From: Atrichornis clamosus
Taxonomy: Eukaryota; Chordata; Aves; Passeriformes; Menuridae
DNA: 64,000 nt
Assembly: GCA_013400975.1 (NCBI GenBank)
Contig: WBMZ01012211.1
Coordinates: 1-64,000 of the forward strand
Reading direction: 5' to 3'
Under the pieces are notes generated by a model. That model was not told where the DNA came from and did not search any database. It saw only the letters and a list, made by a program, of their open reading frames with translations. Made by a program: the position numbers and the translations under genes. Below are positions 40,679-51,712 of the stretch, in pieces; positions within the stretch are counted from its first letter, which is position 1, and the number at the start of each line of letters is the position of its first letter.

Positions 40679-41340
40679 TGGTGCGTCCATGTCTCTCCCA
40701 TACTGGGATCCCCGGATGTGCAATTCCCTGGATGAGTCTCCCAGTGCTTTGGGAAGGGGAATAACCCCCTCCCACCCACCTGTACCTCCCAAATCCGCAG
40801 CTGCTTTTCCCAGCAACCAATCCTGGGAGATCTCTCCATCATTAAACTCCTGCAGGAGATCAATTTTTGATCCATCAGGACCCCGGAGCTCCATTTCCCA
40901 CCCCCTCATCCCCCGGTGGACAAGATCCTGACCCATCCCGACGGATTGGGCCTCCCAGACGGTCCCAGAAGGATTGCTGTCTGCCTGGGCTGTTCTGGCT
41001 GTATATTTCCACCAATCCATTAGTCCCCAGCACGATTCCCATGCCTCTGGAGAGATCCATATTGGAGTGCACGATCTAATTCACGGAGGGCTATTGATTC
41101 CCGGCTCTGCTCCGAAGGGCAGTGACTCATCCTGCGGAGCTCCCGGCGGAGGAGCCGCTGATGAAAAACAGCACCGGACATTCGGAGCCGGAGGATCGGG
41201 ATGAGGAATGCTCCTCCACCACAGAGGTCCAGGGATCGTGAGCTGGATTCGCAATGGGAAGGCTTTTCCCTGTGTCCCGGTGCTGAACGTGTGCACGCCC
41301 CCCGTGGGATCGATTTTTGGGGGATGGATTTGCTGGGATA
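40679..41340. other. Single-copy sequence, nothing recognised
   Basis: GC-rich. Open frames on both strands overlap each other and have no recognised domain. Confidence 0.5.
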
Positions 41341-41492
41341 ACAGGGAATGGCTTCCCACTGCCAGGGGGTTGGGCTAGATGGGATTTTGGGAAGGAAGAA
41401 GATTTTGTGAGGGAAGAAGCTTCCCAGAGAAGCTGTGGCTGCCCCATCCCTGGAATTCTCCCTTCCAACCCAACGCTTCTCACGATTCCATG
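41341..41492 (+). mobile_element. CR1 3' end, plus strand, internally deleted
   Basis: GGGAATGGCTTCCCACTGCC and GATGGGATTTTGGGAAGG, then GAGAAGCTGTGGCTGCC. It jumps from CCATCCCTGGAATTCTC directly to CCTTCCAACCC, omitting about 100 bp of the consensus. Confidence 0.83.
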
Positions 41493-41691
41493 GATGCACA
41501 GCCCTCTGAACTAACAGTCATTCCACAGGATGCACAACCCATAGGAAAGTTCCAATGGGAAATTCCTCTTTGTGTGTGAATGTTGGAGAGCACAGAGAGG
41601 GTTTCTGGATAGGGAAATGTTCCCCTGCCCCCATTTTTATCCTATTCAAGTATTCCAGCTGGGATCTGAATATGGCTGAGGAAATGAATCA

Positions 41692-41922
41692 CAGAATCCT
41701 GGAATGGTTTGGGTAGGAAGAGACCTTAAATCCCATCCAACAGAATCCTGGAATGGTTTGGGTAGGAAGAGACCTTAAATCCCATCCAGCCCACCCCTGC
41801 CACGGGCAGGGACAGCTCCCACTATCCCAGGGTGCTCCACCCTGGCCTTGGGCACTTCCAGGGATGGGGCAGCCACAGCTCCTCTGGGAATTCCATCCCA
41901 GCCCCTCCTCACCCTCAGACCT
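41692..41922 (-). mobile_element. CR1 3' end, type A, with duplicated terminus
   Basis: The terminal block CAGAATCCTGGAATGGTTTG to CTTAAATCCCATCCA occurs twice in tandem (41692-41743 and 41744-41795, 52 bp each, identical by eye). The remaining CR1 blocks then follow to CCAGCCCCTCCTCACC. Confidence 0.92.
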
Positions 41923-42582
41923 CGCACCAGCCTGAGCTTTCCAAACCAAATCCAGACCCTTCAACTTCCAGGACCAATTTTTATGAGAGCTAAAAGGGTG
42001 GGAAAACTGACTGGAGAGGGAAAACTGCAGATCCCAACCCAGGAGAGTCATCCCTCAGACCCTGATCAGTAATGCCTGAGCAGCTCCATTCCCAGGGCTC
42101 CCACTGTTTTCCATCAGATCCTGATTCCAAGGGAGCCAGTGCCACCTACTGAGGGGATTTCTCAGTCCCGTGGCATTTTTCTTAATAATTAGGAAAACAC
42201 CTTTAATTTTTTTATTAAGGGACTTGTGAGGTTAATGAGCATCCCAGCTTTTGATGTGTTTGCCTTCCCGTGCAGAAAAAGCTCAGAGGACTCGGAGTAA
42301 AACCGGGAGGACTCCACCCAAAAGGCAAAATGCTCAAGGACGGGCGATAAAGTTGGGATTTGTTGGATAAGCACATTTTTCTTCCCTTCCTCCCATGGCC
42401 TCGTGAGCTCTTCCGCCCAACTTCACCTGTCATGACACATCTGATGTGGATCCAGAGGGATGGAAGGAGTGGGAGTGGTGGCTCCGGTGCCGGGAATGCA
42501 GCATTCCTGTTCTCTGACAAAAATCTGACTCATGTGGCTCCTCACATCTGAAAAAAAACCCAGAGGTAAAAAGGTGTGAAAC
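41923..42582. other. Single-copy sequence, nothing recognised
   Basis: AT-rich at 42180-42215 (TTAATAATTAGG, TTTAATTTTTTTATTAAGG). No exon recognised. Confidence 0.5.
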
Positions 42583-42740
42583 AGAGGAGCTGTGGCTGCC
42601 CCTGGATCCCTGGAAGTGTCCCAGCCAGGCTGGAGCAGCCTGGGATAGTGGGAGGTGTCCCTGCCCATGGCAGGGGTGGGAATGGGTGGGATTTAAGGTC
42701 CCTTCCCACCCAAACCATTCTGGGATTCCGTGATTCTAAG
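42583..42740 (+). mobile_element. CR1 3' end, type A, plus strand
   Basis: CAGAGGAGCTGTGGCTGCC through GGAGCAGCCTGGGATAGTGG to CCCAAACCATTCTGGGATTC. Confidence 0.92.
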
Positions 42741-43482
42741 AAATCCCATTTTAGGTGCTGTAAATAACAAAGATTGAACGAGGAATTTGAAATTTTTGGG
42801 GACGAGAACACACCAGGAGCGATTTTCTCGCTGCCCTTGGTGCCATCCAAGTGACTGCCCTTCTCCTCCCAAGGACCGGATCCAGTGGGGTTCAAATAGT
42901 GCAAAAAGTTTTACAATAAAGACATTTCCATGATTTTTTTTTCCGCACTGGGGTTTCTTTGTTATCTCGTTGGCAGCAGGTGACGATGGCACCACGAGGA
43001 AATCGCCTCCGCTCCAGCACGGGCCGTGTTCCATGCAGGAATTTTGCAAACTGGCCTCACCGTTTTTAGCACGAGAAGGTTGTTAGGGATTTTAGCAGAT
43101 CCATTGCCAAAAAACTACTTTGGGAAATTGGTTTTTTTTTTTTTTTTTTCCCCCGGGATGCCTCGGCCCAGGCTCATTGGGATGCTGTCAGCACTCGGTG
43201 CAGGCACTGGTGACACCGAATTATTTAATGCTCCACCCCTCGCTGAGCTGAAACCCTGCAGAGCCACAGGGACCTGGGGACAGTTCCTTCACCCACAAGA
43301 GACGGGGATGAGACAGGCCCCAGGAAATATTGCAGCAAGCATTTATTTGGGGATTAGGAGAAATTCCTTTGGGCAGTCCCTCGCTGCCGCTCACACGCCC
43401 GATTCCAGCTTTTCCGTCCCCAAAAACGCTCTCCGTTTGGAATGTGCAGGCTCTCAATTCCCTCCCTGCTCTTCTTTGTGTT
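42741..43482. other. Single-copy sequence with an 18-T run
   Basis: T18 at 43132-43149 directly followed by CCCCCGGG. A plus-strand frame of 265 codons (43026-43823) crosses this run and the next CR1 and is not credible as a gene. Confidence 0.5.
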
Positions 43483-43712
43483 CATGGAATCCTGGAATGG
43501 TTTGGGTTGGAAATGATCTTAGAATCCCACTCCCTGTCAGGGACATCTTCCATTATCCGGGGTTGCTCCAAGCCGCATCCAACCTGGCCTTGGACACTTC
43601 CAAGGATGGGACAGCCACAAATTCTCAGGGAATTCCATCCCAGCCCCTCCCCACCCTCCCAGGGAGGAACTTCTCCCCAGTATGGAATCTCAACTCTTTC
43701 AGTTTAAAGCCA
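43483..43712 (-). mobile_element. CR1 3' end, type A, minus strand
   Basis: ATGGAATCCTGGAATGGTTT, GTTGCTCCAAGCCGCATCC and the CCCTCCCAGGGAGGAACTTC block to CTTTCAGTTTAAAGCCAC. Confidence 0.9.
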
Positions 43713-44221
43713 CAACTCTGTGAGAGAGGCAAAATCCTAAACCCTTCCGTAAATCTGGATCTCAAGGAGTCACTCGTTCCTTCCCCCTCGTCCTGGCCAG
43801 CCTCAGCTCCGAGCATCTTGTGAACCGCGCTCCAAAACTCCAGGGAAACCTGACGAATAAGGAAAGCGGCAGAGCCAAAAGTTGCCCTCACCCCTCTTGG
43901 CCACTCTGAGAGCCTCACACGGAGCAGAGTCAGAGAGGATTCAACAGCACAAGAACCCATAACCTTGAGAAAGGCCATTTTTACATCCACAAAATGCATT
44001 TTTTTTCTGGAAATAAATGCACAGCAGTGAGTGATAAAAACTTACTTGGACAATTAAACATTCCAGGAGTACCCCAGGCCAATTGCAACGCCAGGTAGGA
44101 TTTTGCCTTCCAGACAGTGCACACTTTTCACAGGAATATCTGACATTTTCAGAAATATTCACCAGTCAGTGCACTGGGCTAAGCAGAACCTGAAGTTCTG
44201 TCGGTGCAAAATCACATTATC
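43713..44221. other. Single-copy sequence, nothing recognised
   Basis: AT-richer to the right, with T8 near 44000. Minus-strand frames are short and unrecognised. Confidence 0.5.
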
Positions 44222-44345
44222 CTAAAATCATTGGGAAAACCCTCAAAAGTCCTGGAATCCAACCATTCCCCCAGTTCTTCCAAGCCCACCACTAACCCAT
44301 GTCCCCAAGGGTCACATCCACACGTTCCTTAAACACTTCAGGGTG
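44222..44345 (-). mobile_element. CR1 3' end, type B, minus strand, diverged
   Basis: TAAAATCATTGGGAAAACCC, CCTGGAATCCAACCATTCCC, CATGTCCCCAAGGGTCACATCC and GTTCCTTAAACACTTCAGGG. Confidence 0.83.
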
Positions 44346-45764
44346 TCAAATCAGGCTGAAGACCTTGACTCCAACATCTTTATGAAGGGAGATGCAAGAG
44401 CAACATGCAGGAATTAATTTTAAATCCTCAACCTCGTTGATGAAGTTGAAAAGCACCCCTGGAACCCCTGGCAGGACGAAGGCACCTCTTTTACGTGTTT
44501 TAGAAGAACTCTGCCACCTTATCTTCCCTCTTCATCTGCCTCATCTCATCAAGCAAAACCCGTGTAAAGCCAATTAAAGCCCGTTTGTCACGGGGTGGAA
44601 CTAACTCTGAGTGCTCCTGGCCTGCTCACAACTCACTGGCTGCTCCTCCGAGTCACAAATCACGGCAACGATTCCGTGGAAATTGCAGGAGAGCAGCTCA
44701 AAATCCTGCTGGACCCAATGAGCCGTTAAATAGTTGACAATATTCTTTATAGGGACCTCGAATAGTTAATTAATCCCCAAATATGAGTGGCGAGCATGAA
44801 TAATTACCCCCATAGATTCCAATCAGGGGATCTGCAGCGAGCATGAATTGACATCGCCCCCTGTACAGCAGCTCACACCAGCTGTGAGACTGGTTCTGAA
44901 AGGTTGGTTTTGGGTTTAAAATATGGGAATCCCACGTAGCAACATCTCAGTTCTGATCCCAATCCACCTCCGACTTTCCATGAAATCTTCACTGTTTTTT
45001 TCCTCTGTTTGTGTCACTTTTGTCGGTCTCAGGATGTACCAAGGGTTTGTCTACTCCTTCATCTTCATCAGCTTCTTATCCTTGTTCCTATTCCTTCACA
45101 ACTCCAGGTGCTCCATTGCCTTCCCTCACCCATCCATGTCGGCATTTCCAGGCTGGCATTTCTCTGGTTCTGCTTTTTGGTGGGCAGAACGTTCCTTCCC
45201 CCAGCTTTGTGCCGCTGACCTTCACAAGTTCTTGCGTGGCACAAAAACAAACAGGGAGCCGCCGTGGCGGTGAGTGCAGGGAATTTCTCAGTCCATGAGT
45301 ATTTGCATATCCTCGGATGGGAGATATCAGTTGTACAAAATGCTGGTGTTAATCAAAGCCCACCGAGAGTCTCCTGGCAGGCAGGCACAGCTGGTGACGT
45401 GTCTTGGCTCTGTCTTGGCGTCCCACCAATTCTCACACGGCTTTTATCAGACATCAGCTTCTTGCTCGACACACGAAGCCTGGCAGAGTTTGGAGGGGTT
45501 GAGATGATCCGGGTGGGAGACAAAGCTCAGGCAGGAGGAACAACCCGCCCACATCACCGCAAAGATGTCACACCTTGGTACCCTCACTGAGGTGGCAGCA
45601 GAATTGTCCCTTGGAGATCATCCCTCCCCTGGTTCTGTCTGGAGCTTGAAGGTGACTTTTCCAAATCAGGCGGCTCAGCTCCCTGAATAAACTCCATGTG
45701 AATAATTCCTGGCTCAGGATCATGGGGCTCGTCATTCCTCAGGAAACTCGGTCTGCATCTTTTC
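44346..45764. other. Single-copy sequence with candidate enhancer
   Basis: 44690-44900 is a candidate conserved block, listed separately. Overlapping plus frames at 44923-45298 are Ser/Phe-rich and hydrophobic, without a recognised domain. Confidence 0.5.
44690..44900. promoter_or_regulatory. Candidate conserved non-coding block
   Basis: Contains GCCGTTAAATAGTTGACAATATTC, GAATAGTTAATTAATCCCC, GCATGAATAATTACCCCC and, 37 bp later, GCGAGCATGAATTGACATC. GAGCATGAATWR occurs twice. TAATTA cores and two spaced repeats are typical of developmental enhancers. Inference from sequence only. Confidence 0.35.
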
Positions 45765-46105
45765 CAACACAGCCATCCTTTCCAATTCAAAAATCCTTTC
45801 CAACCCAACCATCCTCTTTAACCCCTCCACCCCTTCCAACCCAACCACCCTTCCCAACCCATCCATTCTTCCCAACCCATCCATCCTTTCCAACTCAACC
45901 ACCCTTCCCAACCCATCCACCCTTCCCAACCCAACCACCCTTCCCAACCCATCCATCCTTTCCAACGCAACCACCCTTCCCAACACAACCACCCTTCCCA
46001 ACCCATCCACCCTTCCCAACCCAACCAATCTTCCCAACCCAACCACCCTTCCCAACCCATCCACTCTTCCCAACCCAACCACTCTTCCCAACCCAACCCA
46101 ACAAA
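45765..46105. repeat. 18-bp minisatellite (CCTTCCCAACCCAACCAC)
   Basis: About 18 imperfect copies of CCTTCCCAACCCAWCCAC, grading at the left into CCTTTCCAAYYCAA variants. The 18-bp period keeps frames open: the plus strand reads (P-F-P-T-H/Q-P)n, the minus strand (G-W-V-G-K-G)n or (G-L-G-R-V-V/D)n. A 299-codon minus frame (45732-46631) owes half its length to this array. Confidence 0.95.
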
Positions 46106-46691
46106 CAGCAGAACGGTGTCCCTGATCCTGCAAACATTCCCAAAGCCTTAGAGCAGCCCACATCCATCCTCTGACTGGACTGACCTGCCTGACTGATGCC
46201 TTTGAGCGATTTTGACGGCAGAGATTTGAAACCTCACCTCGACCGACCGACAGAACACCTCCGATTGAGCTGCAGCAGCTACACGACCTCTCGTGCATCT
46301 TTTGCCTTCCAAAACACAGCCAGGTGCTGCAGCAGGGAATATTTGGGGACGTGTCAATGGTTTCCTCTCCTTTTGCTGCCGCGGTGTCCGTGGAGAGCCG
46401 ACTGCCAGGATGTGATGTACAAATCCATGTGTTACAGTAAACAGCCCCAGGCGAGCGCCTGCACTCGCGGACCTTGGAGGATTTGTTCCTCCTTGCAAAT
46501 TTAAAGATGTGAACCCAGCCGGGACCAGAAGCTTCTTCCTGAACGTTTGCTGTCCTGAGGCCAGCCTTGCAAAATGTCAAAAAAGACACGGACAATTTTA
46601 TACACAATAAACCAAAAAAAAAAAAAAGCAAAAAAACCGACTAAAACAATACTTGAAGAAAAACAGACGGCGGGTCAGCCATCATCTCACA
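46106..46691. other. Single-copy sequence with an A-rich run
   Basis: A-rich at 46600-46660 (AATAAACC followed by A-runs). CpG-containing around 46200-46260. A minus frame here contains Cys-rich stretches but is unrecognised. Confidence 0.45.
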
Positions 46692-46826
46692 GAATGGGAT
46701 CATGGAATGGTTTGGGCTGGAAGAGAGCTCAAAGTTCATCCAGTTTCACCTCTGCCATGGGCAGGGACTCCTTCCACCAGGCCAGGTTGTTCCAAGCCCA
46801 TCCAACCTTGAACACTTCCAGAGATG
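46692..46826 (-). mobile_element. CR1 3' end, type A, minus strand, diverged
   Basis: GGGATCATGGAATGGTTTGG, TCATCCAGTTTCACCTCTGCC, CCACCAGGCCAGGTTGTTCC and GAACACTTCCAGAGATGGGG. Confidence 0.88.
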
Positions 46827-46870
46827 GGGATCTTAGAGGTCTCTTCCAACCTTAATGACGCCATGATTCA
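46827..46870 (+). mobile_element. CR1 3'-terminal scrap, plus strand
   Basis: ATCTTAGAGGTCTCTTCCAACC and then GCCATGATTCATT. It abuts the oppositely oriented copy without a spacer. Confidence 0.65.
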
Positions 46871-49067
46871 TTAACTTTAGAGGCAGCTCTCACCCCCGGG
46901 TGAACCCACTTGGGAGGCTCCTCTGACCTGCTGCCAGGAGCAAGGCCAGGGCCAGCCTCTGTGTGTGTTTTATTGGAGCTCTGCTCACCAAATTCCCACC
47001 TTTCTGCTGAGGCTGGGACTGGAGTTTCCTTGTGGGAATCTGATTTTAGTTCCCCTTTCCAAAGCCCCCCATCACCCTCCCCATTAAAGTCACATCAGAT
47101 AAGCTCTATTTAAGGCTTTGGTGGCTGTGAAACTAAAAATAAATAAACTAAACCTCGCTGGCAATGCCAGGACAGGCTGAGCCAGACCCTATTATTGCCG
47201 GGACAGGAATTCAATTAAAATCTGGAATCCCACAGAGAGAAGCTCCTATGGAAGACCAGGGTGAAATTCCAGCAAGGAGTTTTAAGTCAACAGCAAGTTC
47301 AGCCTCCCCCTGTCCTTGAAATAACTGATTTGACCTCGCTGGCTGCAAGTTTTGAGTGTCACACAGAGCAACACGAGGTGATTTTTGCCAAAGATGTCCC
47401 TGGAGAAAGGCTGCAGGCAGAGGGAGGAAATGAGGCTGACACCGAGCTCCACACAGAGAGCAACAAGCACTGTTGGATTTACTCTGCTTCTACAGCATGG
47501 GAAGGGTTTTCACAAAGTTCAGCTGCATTTTAGGGCATCAGAAAAGAGCAGAGATCTTCAAGAGACACAGGAAAATGTAAAAAAACCCCCCCAAATCTGG
47601 TAATAATCCCACTTTTCCTAGTGTTTATAGCAACAGCAGCAGGGAACTCTCACGTCATCTCCAGCTTCTTTCCGATCTACTTGACCTCAACTTTCACCAG
47701 CTGCACAGAGCAATAAAGTGCTGTCTCAGACACAGCCTAATTAGCCCTGAAAAATCTGATTCATCCCGAAGAACAGCACATGGAAGATGCAGCTCCTGTC
47801 CCAGAAGCCCTGTAGCTCCAAACCTCCAGCATCAGTTTGGGATAATTAGCGTGACGAGGCTGGGTCTGGTCCGGTCCCCCTGTGCGGAGAGCATCAGACA
47901 CCATCAACAGAACTCAGTGAGAGGGAATCTGACGAGTTGTTTCCAGGGTTAACAACTCAGACTGTTTAAAATATAAAATTTCATGTCTGGCCTGAACTTG
48001 GCTGCTTTCAGGTCCCCACTCTTGGCTCTTGCCACGCTTTTGTCAGGCACATTAAACAGCCTGGATGATCAGAAACATCCTCCCCACGTGGATGGGAATA
48101 AACCACATCAAGTTACCTTTGGAAGGTTTTTTTTTCCCTTCAAATTAAGGTAACAAGGACTAAACCACACCAGGGCTGGTTCCTCCATGGGGGGAGCCTC
48201 AGCTGAGAAGGCTTTCAAAGGCACAAAGGACCCATTAAATGCTCGTTTCCCACCGAAAATCACGGGCCCCTGGGTGTTTTGCTCCATTTGGAAAACTTTG
48301 AAAGTCCCTTCCCCTGTCTTGGACAGATTAATGGAAAATAATAAAAATATCATTTAAAATTGGAGTCTCAGGGAGGTGATTCAACTCCCAGCCCTGGCTG
48401 CCACAGTTGTCAGTAAATTAGGAAGAAAAGAAACACCAAATGATCCTTTTCCAGTCCCTCCAATTATTCCGGGATGGTTCTACCTCTGATGAGCGATTTT
48501 GAGAGCCTTTCCCCCTCATCCAGGTGGAAAACTGCTCGGTGAGGGGTGGAGAGCCAGGGAGAAGGGGGCAGAAGGGCACAAGAGGACATCCCAGGAATTC
48601 CTGGCGTGCCAGGACACAGAGCACTGCCACAGGGTGTCTGGTGACATCCGTGATCCAACAGGGAACTGCCAGGGGAGGAAGGGAAAGGAGGGAACACAAC
48701 CTCTCTCTCCCCTGCACCAGCTGTTCCCAAGGGATCGCTGTCAGGAACGGAGAGTTCCCAACAAAACCAGTGGAAGAGCAGGAAAAGAAGTGAACAATGG
48801 AAATGACACATCACAGGTGCACAAAATAACACAAATCCTGATTTTGGAGCCCGGGACTCACACTCGGCTGAGCTGCTCCGGTGCAGTTTAACTCTTCCTG
48901 GTTCTGTCTCATTCCTCAGTGCCACCAGGATGTCCATGAATTGCGGGGCATTCCAGGTGTTCCACATATTCTTATGGAAAGCAGCTTTGATGTGTTCGTG
49001 TCGCAAATGTGAAGCGCTGAACTCTGAGAGGGGACTCTGGGGTGTGCAGACCTGGGGTAGAACAAGG
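46871..49067. other. Longest CR1-free stretch of this section
   Basis: About 2.2 kb without CR1. 47090-47160 and 47690-47770 are AT-rich with AAACTAAAAATAAATAAACTAAACC and CAATAAAGTGC. 47900-48130 includes GGTTAACAACTCAGACTGTTTAAAATATAAAATTTC. It may hold conserved elements. No exon recognised. Confidence 0.45.
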
Positions 49068-49303
49068 GGGAACAGCTTCCCACGGCCAGCGGGCAGGGTT
49101 GGATGGGATATTGGGAAGGAATGAGGGTGGGGAGGAGCTGGGATGGGATTCCCAGAGGAGCTGTGGCTGGCCCTGAATCCCTGGAAGTGCCCAAGGCCAG
49201 GTTGGAGCAACGTGGGACAGTGGGAGGTGTCCCTGCCCATGGCAGGGGGTGGAATGGATGGGATTTAAGGTCCCTTCCCACCCAAACCAGTCCATGATTC
49301 CCT
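49068..49303 (+). mobile_element. CR1 3' end, type A, plus strand
   Basis: GGGGAACAGCTTCCCACGGC, GGATGGGATATTGGGAAGG, GAGGAGCTGTGGCTGGCCC to CCCAAACCAGTCCATGATTC. It lacks the CTGTG part of the TGTGAGGGTGGGG block. Confidence 0.92.
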
Positions 49304-49435
49304 CTCTTATTTACATCCACAACTGTATCCCTTTCCAGCCCATTTTTCTCCCTCTTTGGTTCTTAGTGAACCTCCAAGAAGTTAAGAGGGAAGTGAACGG
49401 GAACTTCTCCAAACCGGCTTTGCTCTGCTCCAAGG

Positions 49436-49535
49436 AAAAGGCCTTTTCATTGAGGAAAGGAATTCTTGCTTCACTGAGAAAAGGAATTCTTTCCTCATTG
49501 AGAAAAGGAATTCTTGCTTCACTGAGAAAAGGAAT
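49436..49535. repeat. 24-bp minisatellite with repeated GAATTC
   Basis: About four copies of TTGCTTCACTGAGAAAAGGAATTC, alternating with TTTCCTCATTGAG variants. The plus strand reads (LRKGILAS)n. Confidence 0.93.
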
Positions 49536-50009
49536 TTTTTTGTAGCTCTTTTTCTACATGGGATGTCTGAGGTCCAGGCTCAGGAGAACAAAAACTCTCT
49601 CAAAAACTCCACGCAAAAAATGCACTTAACGAGGCAGCCCGGGGCTGACACCTCCAGCACTCCTGGGCTTGATGGGCACAGTTGTCCATTTTTGACGGAA
49701 AATTTGTGCTGATTTCATGGTGGCTGCTTGGAGAAAAGTCACCGCACGCCGTGGTTGTGTCATGGCCAGGGGGCAAGTGGAGAACAAGGATTTAATGAGG
49801 TTCCTATAATGACGTCTTGATTTCCAAATGGCTGCCCATGTGTGGTAGCAGGGAAGGATTTCAATTACTCTGTTTCCTTTAATTCTGTGACTTTAATGCT
49901 GATGAGAACAAAAACTAAACCAGAAACTCTTTGCCCACCATGTATGGAATTAATGGATGCATGGAACATCTCCCACTCCACCTCCCTGCAGCCACATCCG
50001 TGTGCAAAA
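49536..50009. other. Single-copy sequence, nothing recognised
   Basis: Ordinary composition; ATAATGACGTCTTGATTTCC at about 49807 carries a TGACGTC half-CRE. Confidence 0.45.
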
Positions 50010-50072
50010 TCCCGGAATGAGGGAATCAGCTTGGAAAAAACCTTCAGATCATCGAGTCCAACCATTAACCTA
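50010..50072 (-). mobile_element. CR1 3'-terminal fragment, type B
   Basis: ATCCCGGAATGAGGGAATCAG, then CTTGGAAAAAACCTTCAGATC and ATCGAGTCCAACCATTAACC. Confidence 0.8.
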
Positions 50073-51488
50073 TAGCTAATTAGTGCAGACATTTGTATGG
50101 TGACGATGCGGCCGAATCAAGGCCAGCGTCACAAACACCACCCTGAGGAGAGGACTCTCCTGGTGCTGGATCACTCCACACAATTCCAGTTGTGGATTAA
50201 GGAAAAGATCAGCCAAGAGCTTGTGGCACCCCCCCATTCTTGTCTTCCACCCCCCAGCTGAACCCATCTTCCAAAATCACAAAACATCCACCTTCTACCT
50301 GCACAGCTCCATGAAACAGCTGGGGTGTTTTCCCCGGGAATTTCAGGAGCTGGTACAAACACGATTTCCCAAGCCTTGGTGATCCGTCTTGTCCGTAGGG
50401 CTGGGTCAGGCTGTTCACGGCTGTGTTGCTCTTGACAGAAGTAATGGGGCAAAAACGCCCATTAATAGACCCCAAAGAAAAACCCACCCAGCAGCCTCTG
50501 TCTTCCAGCTCCTCATTAGGGTGTCGGAGCCTCGGCTCAGCTCATCCTGCTGCAGTCATTCCATCTGTTCCTTTCTAATTTCAACGGCAATTGAAAGGAA
50601 CAGAATTCCTGAAAAAGTTTTTAAAAAAAAATCCACTATTTCCAAGTTCCTTTGTCTCTTCGAAGACTTCCCACCCTCCTGCTTGGCATGGGGAGCCTTC
50701 CAAGCTGATTGTGTTCGGGAATGCTACAAACTGGGGAACTCCAAGCCCTCCTAGAGAGCTCCCGTGAAACTCCAGGGTTGGATGGAAGCTGGAACAGATG
50801 GGAGAGCTCCCCCAGGCTCCGCGTGAGCCCTGCTGCTCCCTGACTGGGGGCCAGCCGCACTTTCAGAAAGTACAGAGCTAAAAATAAGTCTGCAAAGCAG
50901 AAGGTGATCCAAAGCTCTCCACAAACGCCGACAAGACGGGTGACCACGGGTGTCATCCTTTTGCTGGGATGACAAACAGCTCCTTCCGTGGAAATGCAGG
51001 AATTTCAGCATCTCAGTGGAGAAAGGGTAAGTACTGAAGTGTTTCCAGGGAATTTGGTGGCCGTTGGTCCATGACAGCTGGAATTCTTCAACCATCACCT
51101 CATTACGCAGAGAGCAGAGCCAACGAGGGCCTTAATTGGAGTGGAGAAGTGGAGCAGGGTTCCTGGGGGGAGATTTGCCATGCTCCACTTGGTGCTGCTC
51201 CAGAAAAAATCCCTGGTTTTGCTGCTGAGTGCGCAGATTCCCATCAGATTCCAAAGGAGCTGTGGGTGCCCAGAGTCTTTCAGTCTCAGCCTGTTTGAAG
51301 TTTTCCACACCCACCTTCCCTCCCTGCCACGCGGGAGGTGAATGGCACAAATCCGCAGCTGGCCTGGGAGCTCTTGGGTGCCGCAGGGTGAGGAATTCTG
51401 AGGTGCCAAAGGGATTCAGACAATCCCAGGATGCTCCGAAGGGGCTGATGTGGAAAATGTTCTGTTTCTACACTGAGGACTCTCCTTT
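50073..51488. other. Single-copy sequence, no gene recognised
   Basis: No CR1, short frames on both strands. A8 at about 50623. Confidence 0.45.
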
Positions 51489-51712
51489 TCATGGAACCAC
51501 GGAATGGTTTGAGTTGGAAGGGACCTTAAATCCCATCCATTCCCACTCCCCGCCACGGGCAGGGACACCTCCCACTATCCCAGGTTGCTCCAACCTGGCC
51601 TTGGACACTTCCAGGGATGGGGCAGCCACCGTTTTTCTGGGAATTACATCCCAGCTCCTCACCACCCTCACAGGGAGGAATTTCTTCCCAAAATCTCATC
51701 TAACTCCCCTTC
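51489..51712 (-). mobile_element. CR1 3' end, type A, minus strand
   Basis: CATGGAACCACGGAATGGTT, GTTGGAAGGGACCTTAAATC, then the usual blocks to CACAGGGAGGAATTTCTTCC. Confidence 0.92.

Noticed and set aside
43026..43823. 265-codon plus-strand open frame
   Set aside because: Crosses an 18-T run (poly-Phe) and a CR1 copy.
45732..46631. 299-codon minus-strand open frame
   Set aside because: Half is the GLGRVV-type translation of the 18-bp minisatellite; the rest is unrecognised.
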